11,099 bases of DNA from a bacterium (GTDB lineage Archaea > Thermoproteota > Nitrososphaeria > Nitrososphaerales > CADDZS01), in assembly GCA_027310845.1 (NCBI GenBank), contig DAIDAB010000053.1, forward strand, positions 1-11,099, written 5' to 3'. Below are positions 6,221 through 11,099 of the stretch, piece by piece. Each line of letters begins with the position of its first letter. Position 1 is the stretch's first letter. A program made the position numbers and the translations under genes. Below the pieces are notes generated by a model. That model was not told the origin of the DNA and made no database searches. It was given only the letters and a program-made list of their open reading frames with translations.

Positions 6221-7126
6221 ATGACTCATCCGTTAAAGAATCACACACTCTTCTACGGACTTGCGGGATTGGCGCTATTTCTTGTGGCGTTGCCTACGCG
6301 CTCCTCTTTCGCATTTACGCAGAGCGAACTTGTCAGTGGTGGATCAATTTGGCTCGAGACTACGATTGCTGTGGCGTTAGTTTTCGTAAGCGCGATGGCA
6401 TTCTCGCTACAAATTGCAAGAGGATACTTCATCAGGGTTCTGAACAAATTCACCCTTAGGCTTGGGGCGGACATCTGGTGGCTTGCATACGTCTTAATTA
6501 GAGATGGCCTAATTTTCATGTCATTTATCATGGGGCTCCTGGTATTCCTCCCAGGGACATTTCTGGACTATCCTATGGCAGTGCCATTCATGCCTCTCTC
6601 TATCGTCTTCTTTGGAGCTGCATTAGTCACAAAGCTATACGTTGACGCAGACGACAACAGAACAGCCTTCAGGATTGTAACAATGCTTGTCTTCGTTGGA
6701 ACAATGCTTTGGATTATTGGCACAATATTCGTGACCGAGACTCCACTCGTGCTTTCGACTCTGCCCCCTGGAGTAAGTGCCACAAGTGGTATTTGGTACA
6801 CGATGTACTCCACGTTCTCTTCGACAAACAATCTGTCTCTAGCAATGACTTCATTCCAGGCCTGCTTTGGAATCCTCGGCGTGATCGCGATTTTCGGACT
6901 CGTGCACCCTATACTCCACTCAAGGCTACCAGGAAAGAAGAAGGTGGTAAGTGCAACCGTGTCCCAGCCGATTGGATCTCCGGCCATCCCCTCGACGCGC
7001 GCGGCAATACCAGAAGTCAAGGGTAGAGTACTCCCGACTGGTCCTTCGGGAACATCTTCTAACTTGGAGTCAAGAATGGATCTTGGTCTTGCAGATCCGA
7101 AGAACAAGCCAAACTATATCGCATGA
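6221..7126 (+). CDS. Six-helix integral membrane protein, possible redox-module anchor
   Basis: A 301-residue protein that I do not recognise as a known family. Six hydrophobic stretches are visible, near residues 11-31, 46-67, 93-116, 119-141, 150-172 and 209-232. A hydrophilic, Pro/Ser/Gly-rich tail of about 65 residues follows, beginning after the basic HSRLPGKKK and probably cytoplasmic. The first stretch (GLAGLALFLVALPTRSSFAF) could be a signal anchor. There are few histidines inside the helices, so b-type haem ligation is not apparent. It is the first gene of an operon with ferredoxin genes 15 bp downstream, which suggests a membrane anchor or quinone-facing subunit for an iron-sulfur electron-transfer unit; that role is inferred from context only. 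Start chosen from a box A placed for leaderless transcription. Confidence 0.85.
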   Translation: MTHPLKNHTLFYGLAGLALFLVALPTRSSFAFTQSELVSGGSIWLETTIAVALVFVSAMAFSLQIARGYFIRVLNKFTLRLGADIWWLAYVLIRDGLIFMSFIMGLLVFLPGTFLDYPMAVPFMPLSIVFFGAALVTKLYVDADDNRTAFRIVTMLVFVGTMLWIIGTIFVTETPLVLSTLPPGVSATSGIWYTMYSTFSSTNNLSLAMTSFQACFGILGVIAIFGLVHPILHSRLPGKKKVVSATVSQPIGSPAIPSTRAAIPEVKGRVLPTGPSGTSSNLESRMDLGLADPKNKPNYIA

Positions 7127-7141
7127 GAGGCTAGATTCGAA

Positions 7142-7630
7142 ATGACGCTCTTCAGGTTCGTGGTCGATGAGACTAGATGCATGAACTGTGGGGCATGCAT
7201 GGATCTGTGCCCTCCAACGTGCATCGAGTTTACAAGACCATATGATACGCGCTTCTACGGAAGTCTCTACGGTGAGCCTGTTGACGAATTCACAGAGGGC
7301 GAGCCCAAACTCTGGATGATGGAAAAACCATACGTTCCATTTCAGGAGCGCTGCACAGGGTGCCAAGTCTGCGTGAGAGAGTGCCCAACGAATGCCATAA
7401 TCGTGGAGCGCGATCTTGAAAAGCCTTCTTCTCTAAGACCGAAACCTGTGATTCTGAAGACTGAGGGAAAGGTCGACGAAGACACTTGGCATCCGCTTTC
7501 AGAATACACTAGGGAGTATCTCAAACGCCCAGTCAGGAGCCCATGGTCGAACCTCGCAGATTGGAAACCAATGATTAAGCCAAGGAGAGTTGGAGAAACT
7601 TGGAGAACGATGGAAGAGGAAAGCAGGTAG
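7142..7630 (+). CDS. Two-cluster [4Fe-4S] ferredoxin-type protein
   Basis: A 162-residue electron carrier. Two complete motifs are seen: C13-x2-C16-x2-C19-x3-C23-P and C71-x2-C74-x2-C77-x3-C81-P, the pattern of two low-potential [4Fe-4S] clusters. An extra C27 follows the first motif. The 47 residues between the motifs (with many Phe, Tyr and Pro) are longer than in simple bacterial ferredoxins or NuoI, and after the second cluster comes an 80-residue extension rich in Trp, Arg and Pro, which may dock to a partner. It lies 15 bp behind the membrane protein and overlaps the next gene by 31 bp, so a joint complex is likely. NuoI- or DsrO-like peripheral subunits are possible relatives, but no closer assignment is made. 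Confidence 0.9.
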   Translation: MTLFRFVVDETRCMNCGACMDLCPPTCIEFTRPYDTRFYGSLYGEPVDEFTEGEPKLWMMEKPYVPFQERCTGCQVCVRECPTNAIIVERDLEKPSSLRPKPVILKTEGKVDEDTWHPLSEYTREYLKRPVRSPWSNLADWKPMIKPRRVGETWRTMEEESR

Positions 7631-8046
7631 CGGAAATTCAGGACTTGATTCCCAGCGACAGGGATATCGAGAGAAAGCTTGAAGCCGAGCTATCAATATT
7701 TGCAGACACTATTGATTCTCCTAGGGTCCTTCTCATCCTGAGGAACGCGGCCCTCACGCTCCTTGAGGTTCATGGTAGCATCGGATTGGAAAGGATGTTC
7801 CTTCTCGTGGCTGACTCCGAATATCGTGCGGGCATCGTAGATCACCTCGTCACAGAAACTCCCAAGTATTGGGATGATACTTGGAATGCAGCTTGGGCAA
7901 AGGACAGCGAACCGCTCTATTCAAAGCGCCAGCAGGCAATTGCGCGGCGAATAAGTCTCATAACGTTCTGGATAAAGGAATGGAGCGAGCTCCCGAAGCA
8001 TGAAGTAGAACACACATCGAAAGCTTTGCAGGCACTTGCGAGGTAG
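7600..8046 (+). CDS. Conserved-looking helical protein of unknown function in the ferredoxin operon
   Basis: A 148-residue soluble protein, unrecognised. It starts at a TTG inside the end of the preceding ferredoxin gene (31-bp overlap), with GGAG 5 nt before it; a TTG at 7645 is an alternative. The sequence is mostly amphipathic helix, for example DIERKLEAELSIFADT (22-37), VLLILRNAALTLLEVHG (43-59) and ARRISLITFWIKEW (114-127). It has a Trp-rich centre (KYWDDTWNAAWAKD), no Cys, no signal peptide and no membrane span. Lacking cofactor motifs and wedged between two iron-sulfur genes, it could be a structural subunit, chaperone or adaptor of the same complex. This is inference from position only. 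Confidence 0.8.
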   Translation: MENDGRGKQVAEIQDLIPSDRDIERKLEAELSIFADTIDSPRVLLILRNAALTLLEVHGSIGLERMFLLVADSEYRAGIVDHLVTETPKYWDDTWNAAWAKDSEPLYSKRQQAIARRISLITFWIKEWSELPKHEVEHTSKALQALAR

Positions 8047-8126
8047 GCAGCCAAGTCTGGCGGAATCGCTTGCAACGAGTTTCGAGAAGAGAGAGCCTCC
8101 TGAGAGGACTTACCCTCAGATGTGGA

Positions 8127-8366
8127 ATGACTGATTGTCCTCTAGGAGCTTTCAAGGTGATCATAAAGGCGTGCAGCGGTAAGGGAGAATGTGCTTCTGT
8201 ATGCCTTGTCAATGTCTTCGAAACCAATTCAAAGGGCGAATGCATCGTCACCAACAGTGAGCTATGTTTTGGATGCACAGCTTGTCTAGCCCAATGTACA
8301 GAGCATGTTGTTATTGTTCCTAATGATTCGAAAGAAGAAATAACTGTCGACGAGCTGCTCATGTGA
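8127..8366 (+). CDS. Small ferredoxin with Lys in place of one cluster Cys
   Basis: A 79-residue ferredoxin from the ATG at 8127; an upstream TTG at 8070 would add 19 basic residues and cannot be excluded. The second motif is complete: C47-x2-C50-x2-C53-x3-C57. The first reads C16-x2-K19-x2-C22-x3-C26. The place of the second Cys, which is Asp in seven-iron ferredoxins, holds Lys, so a [3Fe-4S] cluster is expected there. Both proline positions that usually follow the fourth Cys are changed (L27, T58). The phrase C-x-x-VNVFE is typical of archaeal ferredoxins. Extra C4 and C39 are present. As the last gene of the operon it may be the soluble electron donor or acceptor of the membrane unit. Confidence 0.85.
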   Translation: MTDCPLGAFKVIIKACSGKGECASVCLVNVFETNSKGECIVTNSELCFGCTACLAQCTEHVVIVPNDSKEEITVDELLM

Positions 8367-8377
8367 GCTTGCTAGCG

Positions 8378-8391
8378 CCTAACAGGTTAGG
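8378..8391. promoter_or_regulatory. Operator-like inverted repeat, copy 2
   Basis: CCTAAC-AG-GTTAGG has arms and spacing identical to those at 6044-6057, and both copies continue with a G on the right. It lies 7 bp upstream of the box A of the second V4R gene, a position better suited to activation than to blocking. Confidence 0.65.
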
Positions 8392-8398
8392 GTCATCG

Positions 8399-8404
8399 AA
8401 TAAA
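8399..8404 (+). promoter_or_regulatory. Box A of the second V4R gene
   Basis: AATAAA predicts a transcript start near 8428 and a leader of about 18 nt. That leader contains GGATGGTG (8434-8441), a good match to the archaeal anti-Shine-Dalgarno, 4 nt before the ATG at 8446. Confidence 0.45.
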
Positions 8405-8445
8405 CAAGAGGAATTTCACAGCACGCCAACAAAGGATGGTGCGAT

Positions 8446-8886
8446 ATGATAGCAAGTGGAGCCGAAGAGGCCGCCATACTAAAACTCTCCATGCAGACAC
8501 TCAAAGAGCACTATGGACTTAATCCAGGAAAACATGCAAAGACTGTGCGTGGAATCGGATACCAACTGGGAGTTGAGCTTGCCAACGATCTTCGTTCCGG
8601 AGATGTTAGGTCACTCGTCTCCGAACTTGCTGAATATTGGCTCAAGAATGAGATCGGCGAGATGAGCTGGGAAGATGAGAAGCAGGGCCTTCTCGCAGTG
8701 AACTTTTGCTCGGATTGTCTTGGAAGATCCTACGGTGCTGGATATACACTCTGCCCGTTCAAGGAAGGGCTTCTCGAAGCGGTGTTCGACTCAAAACTAG
8801 GGAGAAAGTACAAGGTCACGGAGATAGAGTGCTGTGGAACGCAAGATGCAGGATGCCTATTTAGGATAGACTATAGCCCTGGATGA
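8446..8886 (+). CDS. V4R-domain protein with cysteine cluster
   Basis: A 146-residue protein from ATG with a clear Shine-Dalgarno match. Residues about 80-142 are a strongly conserved V4R domain: F87-C88-x2-C91-LGRSYGAGY, then C103-PFKEGLLEAVFD, GRKYKVTEIECCG (C129, C130) and C137-LFRI. C88, C91, C103, C129, C130 and C137 could form a metal or redox site in addition to the small-molecule pocket. The N-terminal 80 residues are helical without a DNA-binding motif. It shares only the fold with the V4R protein at 505. It follows the ferredoxin operon by 79 bp but has its own promoter, which carries the CCTAAC repeat also found at the HTH_10 gene. It is probably a sensor or adaptor in the same circuit. 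Confidence 0.87.
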   Translation: MIASGAEEAAILKLSMQTLKEHYGLNPGKHAKTVRGIGYQLGVELANDLRSGDVRSLVSELAEYWLKNEIGEMSWEDEKQGLLAVNFCSDCLGRSYGAGYTLCPFKEGLLEAVFDSKLGRKYKVTEIECCGTQDAGCLFRIDYSPG

Positions 8887-8911
8887 ATTTCTCGGGCGCC
8901 CAAAGATGTAC

Positions 8912-8937
8912 GGCCTAAGTAAATGGGCCTATTTTCT
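8912..8937 (+). terminator. Possible hairpin and T-rich run after the V4R gene
   Basis: GGCCTA (8912-8917) pairs with TGGGCC (8924-8929), including one G-T pair, around AGTAAA, followed by TATTTTCT. The stem is short and the T-run interrupted, so this is a weak candidate. Confidence 0.3.
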
Positions 8938-9384
8938 ACCGGGGATCTCCGAGATTGCGTACATGCCGAAGGAGCTGTGACTGGAAAGATAATCTCTCCC
9001 TCAAATCGTTCATCGGTTCCCAATACTACTAGCAGGCGCGCCAGATTTCTCTTCTTCGCCTTTGCCTCTTAGCGTGCCTTCTCGGCGAACTCCTGATCTC
9101 TATGTTCTGTGTATACATCGTTTCGAATCACATCTGAGGTTTGACTCTGCTTCCCAAGTCTATCCTAATCTATCTCTCAGTGTTGCGTAATCATCTCTGA
9201 GGGCCCATCAAGAACTAGCATCACGACGGAACTCACTTCTCAAAATGTGGTTTTGGAACAGAGTCTCGTCAAGTTCTATCCTCATCCTCTCGCTCCAAAA
9301 GGCCGCGAATTGTTCCTCGATTCTCTGCACCTCATTGAAAGGATCCGTCTTTGCGAAAATGGTACTTCTTATTGTTGAATAGGA
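8929..9384 (-). pseudogene. Decayed minus-strand gene, family unknown
   Basis: Protein-like sequence runs through shifting frames. From 9384 to 9163 one frame holds KTDPFNEVQRIEEQFAAFW and ALRDDYATLRDRLG, interrupted by a TGA (9208-9210) and ended by a TAG at 9160-9162. From 9161 a second frame continues with TSDVIRNDVYTEHRDQEF, a TAA at 9069-9071, then KKRNLARLLVVLGTDERF and EGEIIFPVTAPSA. From about 8964 a third frame gives MYAISEIPGRK and a TAG at 8929-8931. The composition is rich in Glu, Lys and Arg with ordinary codons, while the opposite strand is Ser/Leu/Pro-rich as expected of a shadow. I cannot name the family. No box A was identified before it. Confidence 0.5.
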
Positions 9385-9547
9385 TTACTGCAAGTTAACA
9401 ACTGTTCGAAATATGTTCGTTTCTTCGCAAAGCTGGCGAGCAATTTGGTAATAATTCAAATAATCCCCTCGGCTCTAGCGCGTACGACTCTAGGCACCTG
9501 ATCCTCAGGAAATAAGGGAAAGCCGAGTTTGAAGTCAGCCATCAGAT
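9385..9547. other. AT-rich upstream region of the glycosyltransferase gene
   Basis: No gene. There is an AT-rich patch at 9441-9465 (around TAATAATTCAAATAAT) and an AAATAAG at 9510-9516 about 35 nt before the ATG at 9548, which is the better placed box A candidate. No Shine-Dalgarno motif precedes the ATG, so a short leader is likely. Confidence 0.35.
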
Positions 9548-10810
9548 ATGACCCAAGAATCGAACAAGCAGTCGAGAGTACACCCGGATGTGTTACTTTT
9601 CATAGTCGCTGGGGTGCTTTATCTGTTGGGCGTATGGTTTCACATACCTTACGGCGGTGGGCACATCTACAGTGACATCGTCTCGGTATTCCAAAACAGG
9701 CTCGACAACAGCTATTTTTCAATTCAGAACCTGCCATTTGTTAACACATTTGTTGAGTACCCGCCAATCACGAGCTACTTCATGTACTCGATGGGGGCAC
9801 TTGCGAAACTCGTTCCACTCTCGCTGCCGCCAAATCTGATGGGGGATTACTATCGTTACACAACCGTATTCTTAGTGATTCCGACGTTTCTATTGATCTC
9901 CGAGTTGTTCAAGATTTGCGACATTCTGGGAATCAAGAGAAAAAACCGGCGAACTCTTCTCTACTATGTCGCAACTCCTTCTTTCATATTCATGCTACTA
10001 CTTAACTGGTACATAATCGGGGTGTACTTTGCAACTTATGGGCTAAGGAAATTTTTGCAGGGTTCGCGCTGGACAAGCGGGATGCTGTTTGGTCTTTCCG
10101 CTGGGGCAAACCTAGTCACTGCAGCTCCTGCCTTTGGACTTTTTTTGAGCGCATATACTTGGAAAGAGAGAATCAATTTCGCAATCGCAGGAGGTGCAAC
10201 CTTCCTTGCTCTCAATCTGCCGTTCATCATACTGAATCCAGGAATGTGGGCTTCGTTTTGGACATATCACGAAAACTGGTATATTGAAGGATCTTGGATG
10301 CTTACGTTTCTCAACAACCTTTCGTCGTTAAGGCATCTCATTTTCCCATTGCTTTTCACAATTCTAGCGCTTGCAGTGGTCGAAAAATCACCTGATCTAA
10401 AGAAAAGAGCCCTGACTCAAAGAGACAAGGCACATTTGGCTGTACAACTATCTTGGTTTCTCACTTTCGCCTTCCTTTTTTCCACTTATGTCTTCACGCC
10501 TCAGATGAATCTCATACTCCTGCCGTTTTTCGTGATTGCCCCAATTGTGAAACGGTATTGGGAGTTCCTTGCCTTTGACATCGTGAACTCTCTTGTAATA
10601 GTCTACGGCTTTTCTCAGCCGCTTCTGATATTCGGAATCACATTGAACCCGGTTCACTTTGGAGCTGTGTGGCAGTCGCAAGTGCAAGCCCTTGCAGTGA
10701 TCAGGTCTTTCTGGGTGGGCAAATTTTTGCTCTATGACGGGTTCGTCAAGATGAGAAAGTTTCCCGAGAGAGAACTCGATACAAAGGAAATGATTCTGCC
10801 TAGCAGTTGA
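9548..10810 (+). CDS. GT-C membrane glycosyltransferase, GT87-like
   Basis: A 420-residue polytopic protein with about ten or more hydrophobic helices, the first at 15-32. The first outside loop carries Y41-S-D43, a candidate catalytic Asp of the GT-C fold, followed by E70-Y-P-P, the EYPP signature seen in GT87/DUF2029-type mannosyl- or arabinosyltransferases that use polyprenyl-phosphate sugars. A short basic and acidic tail after the last helix (from about 398) is cytoplasmic. Such enzymes add sugars to lipids, glycans or glycoproteins of the envelope on the outer face of the membrane; donor and acceptor are unknown here. It stands alone: the flanking minus-strand stretches look decayed, and no glycan cluster is seen. 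The start is the ATG giving a short hydrophilic N-terminus before helix 1. Confidence 0.85.
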   Translation: MTQESNKQSRVHPDVLLFIVAGVLYLLGVWFHIPYGGGHIYSDIVSVFQNRLDNSYFSIQNLPFVNTFVEYPPITSYFMYSMGALAKLVPLSLPPNLMGDYYRYTTVFLVIPTFLLISELFKICDILGIKRKNRRTLLYYVATPSFIFMLLLNWYIIGVYFATYGLRKFLQGSRWTSGMLFGLSAGANLVTAAPAFGLFLSAYTWKERINFAIAGGATFLALNLPFIILNPGMWASFWTYHENWYIEGSWMLTFLNNLSSLRHLIFPLLFTILALAVVEKSPDLKKRALTQRDKAHLAVQLSWFLTFAFLFSTYVFTPQMNLILLPFFVIAPIVKRYWEFLAFDIVNSLVIVYGFSQPLLIFGITLNPVHFGAVWQSQVQALAVIRSFWVGKFLLYDGFVKMRKFPERELDTKEMILPSS

Positions 10811-10888
10811 CCACCTTCTTAGCTGATCAATCTTCCTTCAGAAGAACTCTGGAAAAAGGAATGGGTCGGAAGGAAAATTTCCCCCATC

Positions 10889-11098
10889 TTATTGCTTGTT
10901 GAGTTTCGAGGGCCTTTCGGAGATTTCTCTGATCTTGCCGCCGTATTCTTTGAGCTTTGAAGTGTCTGATCTTGCGAGATCTTCAAAGTACGAAACTTAG
11001 CTCGTCATCTCAGCAAGCATGTTTTCTACAGAGTAGGGCCCTTGTCCGAAAGGAACTCCAAATCCCCAGTCCGACTCTTCCTTTCCCTTCCCTCTGAT
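10889..11098 (-). pseudogene. 3' end of a minus-strand gene with one in-frame TAA, runs off the window
   Basis: One minus-strand frame enters from the window edge and reads SDWGFGVPFGQGPYSVENML and AEMTS up to a TAA at 10997-10999. In the same frame, 35 more codons read SYFEDLARSDTSKLKEYGG and KIREISERPSKLNKQ to a second TAA at 10889-10891. Both halves have coding character, and the join (EMTS-stop-VSYFEDL) reads as a helix in which one codon became a stop. Either the gene truly ends at the first TAA and the rest is its decayed tail, or it is a nonsense pseudogene. Family not recognised. Confidence 0.45.
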
Positions 11099-11099
11099 C

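Noticed and set aside
6568..7107. 179-codon minus-strand frame
   Set aside because: It is a shadow of the membrane protein, which has coherent transmembrane helices and a well-placed promoter.
7958..8362. 134-codon minus-strand frame
   Set aside because: It is antisense to the small ferredoxin with its cysteine motifs, and its Ser/Leu/His/Thr-rich composition is typical of a shadow.
8894..8901. GGGCGCCC palindrome
   Set aside because: Only 8 bp with no spacer, and a single copy was noticed; this is expected by chance.
1..11099. CRISPR arrays, insertion sequences, attachment sites
   Set aside because: No regularly spaced repeats, transposase motifs, terminal inverted repeats or tRNA-fragment duplications were seen on reading.

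Overview
The window reads as a stretch of archaeal chromosome, probably from the Thermoproteota/TACK side (Nitrososphaeria- or Bathyarchaeia-like), although the exact lineage cannot be fixed from the sequence alone. Three things point to archaea. A tRNA-Phe gene is interrupted by an 18-nt intron that folds into a textbook bulge-helix-bulge at a non-canonical position. There is a regulator of the archaeal HTH_10 (Bat-like) family. Several genes have a TTTATA- or ATATAC-like box A about 24-32 nt before the start codon, as expected for leaderless or nearly leaderless transcripts, and TTG or GTG starts are frequent.

Layout. 1-504 holds no convincing gene. 505-1044 encodes a small V4R-type ligand-sensor protein. 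1130-3952 encodes a full-length bacterial-type phosphoenolpyruvate carboxylase with all catalytic and allosteric signature residues. 4030-4121 is the intron-containing tRNA-Phe(GAA). On the minus strand a P-loop polynucleotide-kinase-like gene (4110-4619) is split by a single in-frame TGA; its real 3' end lies past that stop and overlaps the tRNA 3' end in antisense. 4619-5371 encodes an HpcH/HpaI-family pyruvate aldolase, read divergently from the kinase with the two start codons sharing one base. Convergent to it at 5389-6033 is an HTH_10 regulator with a central cysteine cluster.

From 6221 a tight operon runs rightward: a six-helix membrane protein (6221-7126), a two-cluster ferredoxin (7142-7630), a small helical protein of unknown function (7600-8046) and a second small ferredoxin (8127-8366) in which one cluster-ligand Cys is a Lys. 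It is followed by a second, cysteine-rich V4R sensor (8446-8886). The regulator promoter and the V4R promoter carry the same perfect inverted repeat, CCTAAC-nn-GTTAGG, so the regulator, the redox operon and the V4R sensor may form one regulon. This is the best candidate in the window for an undescribed system: a membrane-anchored electron-transfer module with its own redox and ligand sensing.

8887-9547 has no intact gene but appears to hold a decayed minus-strand gene. 9548-10810 is a GT-C membrane glycosyltransferase (GT87-like). 10889-11098 looks like the end of another minus-strand gene, with one in-frame TAA, that enters from beyond the window. Metabolically, PEP carboxylase and the pyruvate aldolase both act at the C3/C4 node; the glycosyltransferase serves the cell envelope. 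No mobile element, CRISPR array or rRNA was seen.
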